64,000 bases of DNA, taken from positions 62,001 to 126,000 of the forward strand of contig LVBV01000005.1 of the NCBI GenBank assembly GCA_001604565.1, in the 5' to 3' direction. Positions 1-9,325 of the stretch are shown piece by piece. The translations under genes were made by a program, and so were the position numbers. The DNA comes from Puniceicoccales bacterium Verruco_01. GTDB taxonomy: Bacteria > Verrucomicrobiota > Verrucomicrobiia > Opitutales > Oceanipulchritudinaceae. Under the pieces are notes generated by a model. The model was not told the DNA's origin, did no database searches, and saw only the letters and a program-made list of their open reading frames with translations. Positions within the stretch are counted from its first letter, which is position 1. Each line of letters opens with the position of its first letter.

Positions 1-424
1 TATCCCTAGTAATGCCGAAACTCTTGAAGAGATTAGCAAGGACGGGGCTCCTCGTGGAGGCGACAAGGCCCAGCAGCAGATGCTCGGCGGAGATGTATTC
101 GTCCTTCAGGCGCTGCGCGGCATCCTCGGCGGCAGTGAAGGCTTCCTCCACTTCCGGCGCGATGTACATGGAATCCGCCGCCTGCGGGCTGCCCGTCACG
201 GACGGGATGCGGTCGAGTTCCCTCCCGAGCGCCAGCTCCACGGCGGACTGCTGCACGCCGGTCTTCTGGAAAATTGCGGGCACGATGCCGCCTTCCTGCG
301 AGGCGAGCGCCCCAAGGAGATGGAGGCCGGTCACCTGCTGGTGGTTACGGCGGCGCGCGATCTGGCGGGCCTCCGTCACGGCGGCGGCGGCCTTCTCGGT
401 AAAGCGGTTGAAGTCGATGTTCAT
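1..424 (-). CDS. clpB: ATP-dependent chaperone ClpB, N-terminal part (runs off left edge)
   Basis: The first 141 residues of ClpB, the Hsp100 disaggregase that works with DnaK to resolubilise aggregated cytoplasmic proteins. The start reads MNIDFNRFTEKAAAAV, then HQQVTGLHLLGAL and later ISAEHLLLGL, the two halves of the Clp_N repeat domain. The AAA+ modules lie outside the window. The ATG at 422-424 is preceded by a strong Shine-Dalgarno (GGGAGGTGAG on the minus strand), which fixes the start. A good sigma-70 promoter lies about 90 bases upstream. No CIRCE element was found. ClpC/ClpA share the domain, but the MNIDF-FTEK opening is typical of ClpB. Confidence 0.9.
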   Translation of the reverse strand, partial: MNIDFNRFTEKAAAAVTEARQIARRRNHQQVTGLHLLGALASQEGGIVPAIFQKTGVQQSAVELALGRELDRIPSVTGSPQAADSMYIAPEVEEAFTAAEDAAQRLKDEYISAEHLLLGLVASTRSPVLANLFKSFGITRD

Positions 425-511
425 GCCTCACCTCCCTGCATTTGCCGCGCCAAAACAGGCGTGACGCGATTGCTTTCATTTCGCTGTTCATCAATAGGTT
501 GTCGAACGTCG

Positions 512-540
512 TTTATAAAGCCAACCGCGTTGCGCGACAA
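512..540 (-). promoter_or_regulatory. sigma-70 type promoter of clpB
   Basis: On the minus strand TTGTCG (535-540) is followed after exactly 17 bases by TATAAA (512-517). Transcription would start near 505 and give a leader of about 80 bases before the clpB ATG. It is a normal housekeeping promoter rather than a recognisable heat-shock (sigma-32) box. Prediction only. Confidence 0.55.
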
Positions 541-638
541 ATTGACCCACTCGCGCCTCCCCGCCGGAGACCGCTTGGCACGGAATGCATAACCATCTGC
601 ATTGCCTTTGCCGGGCATCACATCAAGAATGTCGCCTC

Positions 639-1319
639 ATGATCAAACCCACCGTCCTCGCTCTGGCCCTCTGCCTTGTTCCATTCGTCTGCCATGCCGA
701 GGAATTCCCCACATCCCCGGCAAATCCTCCCGCTCCGTCTCCAGCCCCGCAAGCCGCCCCATCCGAACAGACCGAGGGTGAAAAACCGGCCCCAAAGCCC
801 CTTTCCGACGAAGAAAAAGCGTCGCTCCGCCACGACGGGCTCTACCTTATCGAACACAAGGTCATGCCTTCCCTCTGGCTCGGCGATCGTCATGAAATGT
901 TCGATGCGGACCTCCACAAGCGCGGCGTCGAGGTTCTGCGCTGGTTCATCGGCATGGTCAACGAGGATGTTGGAACAGCGATAGTCGAGACGGATGGAAT
1001 CACCGTTGAGGTGATCGACTTGGGGAAAGACTGGAAGGGATGGCTCGTCACCTTCCCGGAGCCGAAAGAGACACCCGAATCGAAGTATTCCCTTCTTCTT
1101 TCAAACGGGACGCAGTTCCGCTTCTTTGCGTGGGAATTCGATAATCTGATGGAGAAGACGACGTGGTTTCTCTGCGAGTGGGCAAACGGCGGTGAAGAGC
1201 ACCTCAACTACGGCGACTCCGAGGACGGATCGAAGGAGAAATTCATCGAGAAGACGAAACAGGCTCTCGCCGGGGACAAGAAAGTGGAAGGTGGAATCTC
1301 CACCAAGACGAACGGGTAG
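639..1319 (+). CDS. secreted hypothetical protein, Pro-rich linker then unknown domain
   Basis: A 226-aa protein that I do not recognise. From the ATG at 639 it begins with a clear signal peptide (MIKPTVLALALCLVPFVCHA, cleavage near residue 20). A low-complexity Pro/Ala segment follows (about 22-60), then a mixed globular domain rich in aromatic and acidic residues. An upstream in-frame ATG at 585 would bury the signal peptide, so 639 is preferred. It precedes a large lipoprotein on the same strand by 54 bases and may be co-transcribed with it. Probably periplasmic. Confidence 0.65.
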   Translation: MIKPTVLALALCLVPFVCHAEEFPTSPANPPAPSPAPQAAPSEQTEGEKPAPKPLSDEEKASLRHDGLYLIEHKVMPSLWLGDRHEMFDADLHKRGVEVLRWFIGMVNEDVGTAIVETDGITVEVIDLGKDWKGWLVTFPEPKETPESKYSLLLSNGTQFRFFAWEFDNLMEKTTWFLCEWANGGEEHLNYGDSEDGSKEKFIEKTKQALAGDKKVEGGISTKTNG

Positions 1320-1373
1320 TCTTACCGCCGTTGCATCTTGACGCGGCGCTGTTGCGGCAAGCATGATTCCGAC

Positions 1374-4300
1374 ATGCGCCGATTGCTCCCGATTCCTGCG
1401 TACCTCTGGCTTTTTGTCCTCTGTCTTTTCGCCGCTTCTTGCGAGACGACCGCCCCCGGAGGTTCAGGCGACGCCGCCCTGAAAACGGAGACCGGCGCCC
1501 GCTTCAAGACAACCGTTGTCCAACGTGTCGGCATCAAGTGGGAGATTCCGGCCCAGCTCGGCAGCTTCGAGCAAAACCAGAATTACGACCGAGTCTTTGT
1601 GGCCGGTCGCAATTGTGTGTCGATCCTTTACTGCGTGGATCTGGGGAACCTCAAGCCCGACGATTCCGCCTGCGTGTATGCGCTCTTCCGCAACTTCGAC
1701 ATCGCCTACCCATCGGCAAACGTCCTGCGCCAGCCGGACGACGAAGTTCACGGAATCAAATGGAGTCATTACGTTTCCCGGAATCCGGAGACAAACGACT
1801 CCGTCAGCCTCAACGTGGATGTCGCTCAAATCGAGGGCGGACTTGTCGGCCTGATTTCCCTCACGCCGACCCAGAACGGCAAAAAAGCGGAATGGGGCGC
1901 GACAGAGATGTACAAGTATGTCTCTTCCGTAGAAAAGAAGTCCGGCATACAGCCCACATGGACGGAGCGCAATTCGCTCCGCAAGAATTCCGGCGACATC
2001 CTCGCCTACATCGGTCGCAGCTATCTGGACCGCAGCCGTCCCGAGGAGGCTGTCGCCTTCATCCGGGCAGCCTGCGCCGTACGGCCCGACGATCTGGCTC
2101 TTGCGGAATTCTATGTCGATAGCCTGATCACCGCCCGGAAGTACGAGGAAACCGTCGTCGAGGGAGAATCTCTCCTAGTCAAATTTCCGAAATCGAGCGG
2201 GATCGTCTGGCGGCGAGCCTACGCCCTGGGCGAGCAGGACAAAAAGGAAGAGGCCCTCGCCCAGTTCAACCGCGCCGTTTTCGAAATGGGCGACAACTCT
2301 TCGCCCTGTCTCAACGCCTACTTTTCCTACCTTTGCAAAATCAGGGAGATCGGCAAACGCCTGAACGAGGTGGAGAGCCTTGCGGAAAAGAACGGTGACC
2401 CGATGATCCAGCTCTACCTCGCCAAGGCGTGCGTGGAATCCGGCAACGGGGACAAGGCCGACAAGACGATCGACATGGTCGTCTCCCGCTTCGGCGAAAA
2501 CGGACAACTGGCCCAATCCATCGTCTCCCTGTATTCGGACGCCGGCCAGTATGAAAAAGCGCACCGCGTCGCCCGGAACATCGCCGCGACCGGCAACCCG
2601 GAGGGTGACTATCTGGAGGCCGTCGTCTATTACAGCGAAAATCTCTTCGAGAAGGCTCGGGAGAGCGCGATGAAGAGCCTCGCGAAGATGCCGAATAACC
2701 GCAATGTCCTCGAAATCGTGGACGCGATCAACGCACGCCTCGGCAAGGCGGACACCTCGCTCTTCCGCACTCCCGTCGAACCCGTTGCACTGCCCGAGGG
2801 TTTCGACGCCCTCAAAACGGAGGCCCCCTCTGGTTTCGATGACGGTTTCGGCGCGTATAACGAGTATCGCGGAGTGATGTATTACTTCGAGCCGGGCAAA
2901 TGCCTCCGGACCACTCGCTACGGCAGGATCCGCATGACGAGTGTGAACGCCATCCGCCAGCGGAACGAGATCACCCTGCCCTTCGATCCGCTCTTTGAAC
3001 GCATTTTCGTCAACCGTCTCGAAGTGTTCGATCCCTCCGGAGCGAAGATCGCCAAGGGCGATCTGGCCAACTACTACATCACGAACTCCACCAACGACAC
3101 GCTAATGAGCCAAAAGAAGGAGCTGCACATGCCCGTGCCCTCCATGACGGTCGGCTGCACGGTGGAATACGTCGTCACCTACGAAACACTGGGGCCGCAG
3201 GACAACATGCTCTTCCAGATCTGCCGTCTTTCCGGGGACGTCCCCACCCTGCTTTCCTTCGCGGGATTGCGCGGCGCCACCGGCAAGGTAACCGTCACAA
3301 CGGCCAACGGCGTGGAGGCCCTTCCGGACGCACCGGGCCTGGTTTTCCGTTACGCGAAGACCCCCGAACCGGCAACCCTGTTTTCCGCCATGCCTCCGGA
3401 TACGACGTACGCGCCCTGTGTGTGGCTGGGGATCGCTGGACGCACATGGGCCGATGAATGCGCGGAGTATCTCAAAACCGTGGGCGACCTCTACGCCCCG
3501 TCGGAAATCGCCGCGGAGAAGGTGAAGGAGATTCTCGGCGACACCTTCACCGAGGACGAGGCCGTGCGCATGATCACGGGTTTTGTGCGCGAATCGCTCA
3601 CGTATCAGGGGCTGCTCTTCGGCGTGAGGGCCATGATCCCCAACAAGTGCGAGACGATCCTTTCCAACCGCTACGGCGACTGCAAGGACCACAGCTTTCT
3701 CCTCATGCAGATGCTCCGCGCCGCAAAGGTGAAGGCGTATCTGGCCCTCGTCGATACGGAGAAGAACGTGAACCTCTCCATTCCCGACACTTTCCAGTTC
3801 AATCACATGATCGTGTATCTGCCGGAGTACCGGGGCGGCATTTTCATCGACGCGACCGACAAGGAACTTTCGGAACGCTTTGAACCACTGGGTCTGGAAG
3901 GCAGTCCCTGCTTCATTATCGACGAGGAAAACCCTCGCATCGTGAATGTGCCCGCGAACCCGCCGGACACCTCGCTCATCACAATCGACCGAAAGGTGAC
4001 GGTTGCGGAGGACGGCACCGCCCTCGTGAGCGAAAAAGTGGTCTTGTCGGGTCTGTGGGCGGGATACGTCCGCAACGTTCTGCGCGGGAAGACGCCCCGG
4101 GAGTATCCCGTCGTGCTCTCGCGGGGCACGCGGACGGACGGACTTTTCTCCGTCCGGTCGGTTCAGGCGGAAAACCTCGACGACCCGGATGCGGAAGTGA
4201 CCCTTGCCTACGAGTTCACCGTGAAAGCATTCTCGCTCGTGGAAGGTAAGCTCGTTGGCCGCGTTCCCCTCACCTGGGATCTCGAACAGGTGACCCTGCC

Positions 4301-4613
4301 CGGCGACCAGCTCGTGCGACGCATCCCCCTTGAGCAGGAATACGCGCTCAGCTGCAGGACAAGCGTGATCCTCGTTCCGCCTGCCGGATGGAGGATCGAA
4401 GAAGGTTCGCAGGGCACCGACACCTCGCTCGAAGTCCCAAGCGTCGCCTTTTCGATGAAGTTCACGCAATCGGAGGACAACCTTTTTCATTGCCTGAGCG
4501 CGATCGAGCGCCGCAAGGGACTCTTCCCCGCCACGGAAGCCAAGGCACGCGAGGAAATCTGCGACGAGGCACGCCGCAGCCTTGCCCGGCCCATAATTCT
4601 TGTAAAGCGATAA
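1374..4613 (+). CDS. lipoprotein with TPR, DUF3857 and transglutaminase-like domains
   Basis: A 1079-aa envelope protein. The start at 1374 places a lipobox (LFAASC) right after a hydrophobic stretch; the longer ORF start would spoil it. TPR-like helices cover about residues 200-480. A DUF3857 beta domain follows (about 520-720), then a transglutaminase-like cysteine-protease fold with an intact triad: Cys770 in YGDCKDHS, His811 in FNHMIVYL and Asp826 in FIDATDK. The C-terminal 200 residues look like the beta-rich domain common to this family. DUF3857/transglutaminase proteins are common in Bacteroidota and Verrucomicrobiota, with no proven substrate. The lipid anchor suggests action on periplasmic peptides or proteins. 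hprK follows after 36 bases. Confidence 0.8.
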   Translation: MRRLLPIPAYLWLFVLCLFAASCETTAPGGSGDAALKTETGARFKTTVVQRVGIKWEIPAQLGSFEQNQNYDRVFVAGRNCVSILYCVDLGNLKPDDSACVYALFRNFDIAYPSANVLRQPDDEVHGIKWSHYVSRNPETNDSVSLNVDVAQIEGGLVGLISLTPTQNGKKAEWGATEMYKYVSSVEKKSGIQPTWTERNSLRKNSGDILAYIGRSYLDRSRPEEAVAFIRAACAVRPDDLALAEFYVDSLITARKYEETVVEGESLLVKFPKSSGIVWRRAYALGEQDKKEEALAQFNRAVFEMGDNSSPCLNAYFSYLCKIREIGKRLNEVESLAEKNGDPMIQLYLAKACVESGNGDKADKTIDMVVSRFGENGQLAQSIVSLYSDAGQYEKAHRVARNIAATGNPEGDYLEAVVYYSENLFEKARESAMKSLAKMPNNRNVLEIVDAINARLGKADTSLFRTPVEPVALPEGFDALKTEAPSGFDDGFGAYNEYRGVMYYFEPGKCLRTTRYGRIRMTSVNAIRQRNEITLPFDPLFERIFVNRLEVFDPSGAKIAKGDLANYYITNSTNDTLMSQKKELHMPVPSMTVGCTVEYVVTYETLGPQDNMLFQICRLSGDVPTLLSFAGLRGATGKVTVTTANGVEALPDAPGLVFRYAKTPEPATLFSAMPPDTTYAPCVWLGIAGRTWADECAEYLKTVGDLYAPSEIAAEKVKEILGDTFTEDEAVRMITGFVRESLTYQGLLFGVRAMIPNKCETILSNRYGDCKDHSFLLMQMLRAAKVKAYLALVDTEKNVNLSIPDTFQFNHMIVYLPEYRGGIFIDATDKELSERFEPLGLEGSPCFIIDEENPRIVNVPANPPDTSLITIDRKVTVAEDGTALVSEKVVLSGLWAGYVRNVLRGKTPREYPVVLSRGTRTDGLFSVRSVQAENLDDPDAEVTLAYEFTVKAFSLVEGKLVGRVPLTWDLEQVTLPGDQLVRRIPLEQEYALSCRTSVILVPPAGWRIEEGSQGTDTSLEVPSVAFSMKFTQSEDNLFHCLSAIERRKGLFPATEAKAREEICDEARRSLARPIILVKR

Positions 4614-4649
4614 GGCGGAAGCCAGAATCCCGCTCAACCCCATTCCGCG

Positions 4650-5627
4650 ATGCCACTCCGCCCCCGCCCAAAGATCATCGACAACATCACGGTTCTCGAA
4701 TTCCTCAACGCCGGTCGCGATTCCCTCAAGATGAGCGTCGTCGCCGGCGAGCGCGGAATGAAGAACATTGTGCGCGACAAGTCGATCAACCGCCCCGCGC
4801 TTGCCCTGACGGGGTATTACAAGAGTTTTGCCACCAAGAGAGTGCAGGTCTTCGGCGCGGGCGAGATCGCGTACCTGCGCGACACCAAGGAGGACAAGCA
4901 GTACAAGGTGCTGACGGAAATCGCCCAGCGGCACATCCCCTGTATGATCGTGACACGCGGCCTGCAACCCACGCAGCCGATGATCGAGGCGGCGAACGAA
5001 AACGACATTCCCCTCATCCGCACCACTCTCTCGACGCGCGACTTTCTGGCCGCCTCCACCCTGCTGCTGGAAAACATGTTTGCCCCCCGCGTCTCCGAAC
5101 ACGGCACCCTCATGGATGTCAAGGGCATCGGCGTCCTCATCCGGGGGGACAGCGGAGTGGGCAAGAGCGAGTGCGCGCTGGCCCTTGTGGAGCGCGGTTA
5201 CAGCCTCGTCGCCGACGACAAGGTGAACATCAAGCTCATCAACGAAAAAGATCTGGTGGGTACGAGCAACGAGATCAACCGCGGCTACATGGAATGCCGG
5301 GGTCTGGGCATCATCAACATCGCGGAACTCTTCGGCATCCGGTCCGTACGCACCGACAAGAACATCAATCTCGTCATCACGTTCACGGCATGGAAGGAGA
5401 CCGACGAGGAGGAGCGCACAGGACTGGAGAGCGACAATTTCGAAATCCTCGGCATCCAGGTACCCCACATTCGTTTTTCCGTGAAGCCGGGGCGCGACCT
5501 TGCACGGCTCGTGGAGGTGGCCTCGATGGTTCAGGCGCTGAAACTCATCGGGCACGACAGCGCCAAGGAATTCAACGAGCGCCTCATCAACCAGATGAAA
5601 ACCGAGGAGCCCGGCGCCCTGATCTGA
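4650..5627 (+). CDS. hprK: HPr kinase/phosphorylase
   Basis: A 325-aa cytoplasmic enzyme that phosphorylates and dephosphorylates a serine of HPr or HPr-like proteins. The N-terminal HprK_N domain (about 10-140) is followed by the Walker A loop GDSGVGKS at residues 166-173 and the HprK signature ECRGLGIINI near residue 215. Length matches the family. In Gram-negative bacteria HprK often belongs to an incomplete PTS used for regulation rather than sugar uptake; no ptsH or ptsI is visible here. It lies 36 bases after the lipoprotein gene on the same strand. Confidence 0.93.
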   Translation: MPLRPRPKIIDNITVLEFLNAGRDSLKMSVVAGERGMKNIVRDKSINRPALALTGYYKSFATKRVQVFGAGEIAYLRDTKEDKQYKVLTEIAQRHIPCMIVTRGLQPTQPMIEAANENDIPLIRTTLSTRDFLAASTLLLENMFAPRVSEHGTLMDVKGIGVLIRGDSGVGKSECALALVERGYSLVADDKVNIKLINEKDLVGTSNEINRGYMECRGLGIINIAELFGIRSVRTDKNINLVITFTAWKETDEEERTGLESDNFEILGIQVPHIRFSVKPGRDLARLVEVASMVQALKLIGHDSAKEFNERLINQMKTEEPGALI

Positions 5628-5677
5628 CCGTTCGGCGGCGGCCTTTCTCCTCAGTTTTCACTGACCTTGATGCGTAC

Positions 5678-5705
5678 AAAAAACCGCGGAGGCGAACCTC
5701 CGCGG
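5678..5705 (-). terminator. rho-independent terminator of glnB
   Basis: A perfect 9-bp stem (CCGCGGAGG at 5684-5692, CCTCCGCGG at 5697-5705) with a CGAA loop. Read on the minus strand it is followed by TTTTTT. It lies 48 bases past the glnB stop. The other direction lacks a T-run, so it serves glnB and not hprK. Confidence 0.85.
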
Positions 5706-5752
5706 AAATGAGGACGTGGCGAACGTCGGAGCCTTCCCAACACCGTGTCCGG

Positions 5753-6112
<360 letters not shown>

Positions 6113-6182
6113 TCAGTGAGAATAAAACCCAATCGCAGGTGAAAAAACAAGCGCGGGCTTCATATATTCGTATTAATTTCGG

Positions 6183-6214
6183 TATAAAAGAGATGCGGCA
6201 GACGTGCGCCGCAT
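6183..6214 (-). terminator. terminator or attenuator between amtB and glnB
   Basis: The stem ATGCGGC (6193-6199) / GCCGCAT (6208-6214) is followed on the minus strand by CTCTTTTAT. The T-run is short, so partial read-through into glnB is likely. It begins about 25 bases past the amtB stop. Confidence 0.55.
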
Positions 6215-6238
6215 TCCCGCAAAGTGTGGTGAAGCCGA

Positions 6239-7636
6239 TTACAGCGAGGGCCCGGCCTCCTGGAAATCCGGATAAGCAACCTGCCCGTGCTCGCCGACGT
6301 CGAGACCCGTGCGCTCCTCCTCGCGGCTCACACGATAACCCATCGCCTTGTTGACGAGCCAGGCCGTGGCGAAGGATCCGCAGAAAGCAAAGACCGACAC
6401 GGCGACAACGCCCACAAGCTGGGTGAGAAAACTCCCGTCGCCGAAGATGCCCACGGCTAGAGTGCCCCAGACTCCGCAGACGCCGTGCACCGAAATCGCG
6501 CCCACCGGATCGTCAACCTGAATCCTGTCGAAGAAAATGACGGCAAGAACGACGAGCACACCCGCTATTCCACCCACTGCGCAGGCGCCCCAGACACCCG
6601 TGACGTCAGCACCCGCCGTGATGCCCACAAGCCCCGCCAGCATGCCGTTGACGCTCATGGAAAGGTCGGGCTTGCGCAGGATGCGCCACGCGGCGATGAT
6701 GCTCGTCAGGCCCCCGCAGAAGCCCGCCAGGGCGGTCGTCACAACGACGCGGGAAACCGTCTGCGGATCGGCGCTCATGACAGAGCCGCCGTTGAAGCCG
6801 AACCAGCCGAAAAAGAGCAGGAAGCCGCCGACAAGCACCATCGGCATGCTGTGCCCGAGGATGGGTTTGATGCGACCGTCCGCCGTGAATTTGCCAAGGC
6901 GCGGCCCCAGCACCAGCACCGCTGCGAGCGACGCCCATCCGCCGAAAGCGTGGACGAAGGTGGAACCGGCGAAGTCGTGGAAGGGTTTGCCAAAAACGCT
7001 TTCGAGGCCGGAATTCATCCAGCCGCCGCCCCATCCCCAGCCGCCCGCAATCGGGTAGAGGACCATCGACAGGACCGTGGCGTACACCATGAAGGAGGAC
7101 AGGCGCACACGCTCCGCCACCGCGCCGGAAACGATTGTGGAGGCAGTGGCCGCAAAGAGCGCTTGGAAGATGAAGTTGGTCCAGAAGGTGAGGCCGCTTC
7201 CGCCCGCCGGAGTCATCTTGAGCGCGATGTCCGTCGCGGAAGAAAAATGGTCCGGGATCGGCCCGCCGATCGCCAGCACGCCCGGGATGAGCCAGCCCTG
7301 CCCCGGATACATCGCGTTGTATCCCCACAGGGCATAGACGAACACGCCCATGCAGACGACGAACACGTTCTTGAACAGAATGTTCACCGTGTTCTTGCTC
7401 TGCGTGAGGCCGATTTCGATCGTCGCAAAGCCAAGGTGCATGATGAAGATCAGCGCCGTGGCGATGAGGATCCAGAGGTTGTTCAGGGCGAACATCGGCG
7501 CCGCGGAGGACGCCATGAAGTCCTGATACGAGGGTGCGGAGGCTTGAACGGCCTCCTGGGCATAGGCCCCCGCGGGCAACGTGGCGCAGGCCAACAGCAA
7601 CACGGGAGGCAATTTGAGAATTGTCTCTAGCTTCAT
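6239..7636 (-). CDS. amtB: ammonium transporter
   Basis: A 465-aa Amt/Rh channel of the inner membrane that imports ammonium. An N-terminal signal peptide (about 1-26, ending AGAYAQ) is followed by eleven predicted membrane spans. The twin pore histidines are present in FAGSTFVHAFGGW and AISVHGVCGVWGT. It is the first gene of an amtB-glnB unit behind a strong sigma-54 site at 7709-7724, consistent with induction under nitrogen limitation and gating by PII. Confidence 0.96.
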   Translation of the reverse strand: MKLETILKLPPVLLLACATLPAGAYAQEAVQASAPSYQDFMASSAAPMFALNNLWILIATALIFIMHLGFATIEIGLTQSKNTVNILFKNVFVVCMGVFVYALWGYNAMYPGQGWLIPGVLAIGGPIPDHFSSATDIALKMTPAGGSGLTFWTNFIFQALFAATASTIVSGAVAERVRLSSFMVYATVLSMVLYPIAGGWGWGGGWMNSGLESVFGKPFHDFAGSTFVHAFGGWASLAAVLVLGPRLGKFTADGRIKPILGHSMPMVLVGGFLLFFGWFGFNGGSVMSADPQTVSRVVVTTALAGFCGGLTSIIAAWRILRKPDLSMSVNGMLAGLVGITAGADVTGVWGACAVGGIAGVLVVLAVIFFDRIQVDDPVGAISVHGVCGVWGTLAVGIFGDGSFLTQLVGVVAVSVFAFCGSFATAWLVNKAMGYRVSREEERTGLDVGEHGQVAYPDFQEAGPSL

Positions 7637-7708
7637 ATGCAGTACAGCAGTACGGGTTCAAAAACAGTCCAGAAGCAGCAGGATTCCGGACCGCAGCGTC
7701 CCTCATGA

Positions 7709-7724
7709 AGCAAGCCCGGTACCA
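7709..7724 (-). promoter_or_regulatory. sigma-54 (-24/-12) promoter of amtB-glnB
   Basis: The minus strand reads TGGTACCGGGCTTGCT, against the RpoN consensus TGGYACRNNNNTTGCW. Eleven of the twelve specified positions match, and GG and GC have the exact required spacing. The start would lie near 7698, about 60 bases before the amtB ATG. An NtrC-type activator site was not identified. Confidence 0.75.
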
Positions 7725-7828
7725 CCGACGCTCCCACGACACATTCTGCGCAATAATGGCGTCACTTTGCGGGGAAACGCACACGCACCGGAAACAGGAC
7801 CGACGAGGAAAACCCGGAAGAAGAATTT

Positions 7829-7860
7829 TTACCGCAGATTTCGCAGATTACTCTGATTAC
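7829..7860. repeat. short tandem GCAGATT-type intergenic repeat
   Basis: Three imperfect 9-10 base units sit in a row (CGCAGATTT, CGCAGATTA, CTCTGATTA) in the dtd-amtB gap, next to the end of dtd. The motif resembles a dispersed intergenic repeat I associate with Verrucomicrobia and related genomes. Only one copy is visible here, so this is a resemblance and not a demonstrated repeat family. Confidence 0.35.
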
Positions 7861-7884
7861 AAGAACAAGAACCGGTACGTTTCC

Positions 7885-8334
7885 CTATCCCAAGCGGGAA
7901 TCGAGGACGATCGTCACCGGGCCGTCGTTCACGGCGGGGATCGTCATGTCCGCACCAAAGACGCCCTTCTGCACCGGCTTGGAGAGAATCCCCTCAAGAT
8001 CGTCGATCAGCGCCTCGTAGAGGCGCTTCGCGGGCTCGGGCTTTGCCGCGTTGTTGAAGGAGGGCCGCGTCCCCTTGCGAACGTCCGCGAACAAGGTGAA
8101 CTGGCTGATGGCCAGAATGCCGCCGTCCACGTCCAGCACGCTCTCGTTCATGCGTCCGTGCCCGTCCTCGAAGATGCGTAATCCCGGAATCTTCCGGCCC
8201 ATCCATTGCACGTCCTCGATGGAATCCCCCTCCTGAATGCCGATGAAGACGAGGAGCCCTTTGCCGATTTTGCCGACGACCTCGCCATCGACGCTCACGG
8301 AAGCCTCCTTCACTCTTTGGACCACGGCTCGCAT
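7885..8334 (-). CDS. dtd: D-aminoacyl-tRNA deacylase
   Basis: A 149-aa dimeric proofreading enzyme that removes D-amino acids (and glycine from tRNA-Ala) in the cytoplasm. The catalytic SQFTLFAD motif and the Gly-cisPro motif (NDGPVTI) near the C-terminus are both present, and length is typical. It is last in a minus-strand series after pfkB, separated by 67 bases. Confidence 0.95.
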   Translation of the reverse strand: MRAVVQRVKEASVSVDGEVVGKIGKGLLVFIGIQEGDSIEDVQWMGRKIPGLRIFEDGHGRMNESVLDVDGGILAISQFTLFADVRKGTRPSFNNAAKPEPAKRLYEALIDDLEGILSKPVQKGVFGADMTIPAVNDGPVTIVLDSRLG

Positions 8335-8401
8335 CCACGCATCCTACGCCCCGCCACGCGGTGCATGGCAAGCGCGTTTTTTGCAAAAAGGGAGCGGAAC
8401 C

Positions 8402-9325
8402 CTACTCGTCCGCGCGCGAGGCCATGAGGGCGGCGATCTCCTCTTTTTCCGGCGGATTGAGACCGATGGGGAATTTCGTGCAGACGCAGGCCGCCGTGGC
8501 CGCGCCGAATTTCACGATCTCCCGGTCGCCGCCGCTCGCGAGGATGCCGAGCATGATCCCCGCGCGGAAGGTGTCCCCCGCGCCGAGGGTGCTCACCACC
8601 TTTACCTTGTACGGGGCGAAGTGGCCGATTGCCGACGAGCCGCGCGCAAACAAAATGTCGCGCCCGCCGAAGGTGAAGACGACCAGGCCCTTCGCACGGG
8701 AGGTGTAGCGCCGCAGGAGCGCCTCCACATCCTCGCCCGCGTGGTGGTTCTGGATGTATTCGTTGGAGATGACGAGCCCCGCCGCGTTCTCCGCCATAAA
8801 ACTCTCCGGAGCGCAGTCGATCGTCACATACGGGACGGCGTGCTTCACGCAAAGGCGCGCAACGGCCTCGGACTCTTTCTTGAAAAACGGGTCGAGCCCC
8901 ACGATGTCCGCCGCCGCGATCGCAGCCTCGTCCGGGGCCTGCCAGCGCTCCGTGGGAATCGTAAAGTAATTCGCATATCCGCCGAAAACCGTGCGCGAGT
9001 GCTCCGCCACGATCACAAGGTCCTCGACGCCCGGGAAGGAGGGATCGTATCCCATGCCCGAGACATCGACGCCGATTCCTTCGTAAAACGCCTTCACGGG
9101 GGCCTGCGTGCGCGTGCCGAGGAGCGGGCCCTCCAGCTTCACGGCGTGGCCGAATTTTTTCAGGATAACCGCGGAATTCCCGGCCTCGCCGCCGGGCAGA
9201 TAGTGGCTTTCCGCGATCTCGCCGTAGGTGTCCAGCTTCGGGAAGGCCCCGGCAAGGCGATGGATGGTCGAGTAGCAGACCATCCCGTACATGTAGATGT
9301 TCTTGGGCGATGAGGAGGGGTTCAT
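8402..9325 (-). CDS. PfkB-family carbohydrate kinase
   Basis: A 307-aa ribokinase-like enzyme. The family signatures are GGEAGNSAV near residue 45 and STLGAGDTFRAG near residue 245, the latter with the catalytic Asp and anion hole. The substrate cannot be told from sequence. The ATG overlaps the stop of the agmatinase gene by four bases (ATGA), so the kinase is translationally coupled to polyamine genes, an unusual partner for this family. Confidence 0.85.
   Translation of the reverse strand: MNPSSSPKNIYMYGMVCYSTIHRLAGAFPKLDTYGEIAESHYLPGGEAGNSAVILKKFGHAVKLEGPLLGTRTQAPVKAFYEGIGVDVSGMGYDPSFPGVEDLVIVAEHSRTVFGGYANYFTIPTERWQAPDEAAIAAADIVGLDPFFKKESEAVARLCVKHAVPYVTIDCAPESFMAENAAGLVISNEYIQNHHAGEDVEALLRRYTSRAKGLVVFTFGGRDILFARGSSAIGHFAPYKVKVVSTLGAGDTFRAGIMLGILASGGDREIVKFGAATAACVCTKFPIGLNPPEKEEIAALMASRADE

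Noticed and set aside
425-638. CIRCE or sigma-32 heat-shock element before clpB
   Set aside because: No TTAGCACTC-N9-GAGTGCTAA dyad or CTTGAA/CCCCAT pair; only a sigma-70-like promoter was found.
3102-5555. 817-codon open frame on the minus strand
   Set aside because: It is the antisense shadow of the lipoprotein and hprK genes; the translation is His/Arg-rich without any domain.
6485-7630. 381-codon open frame on the plus strand
   Set aside because: Shadow of amtB; composition is low-complexity and charged, with no start signal.
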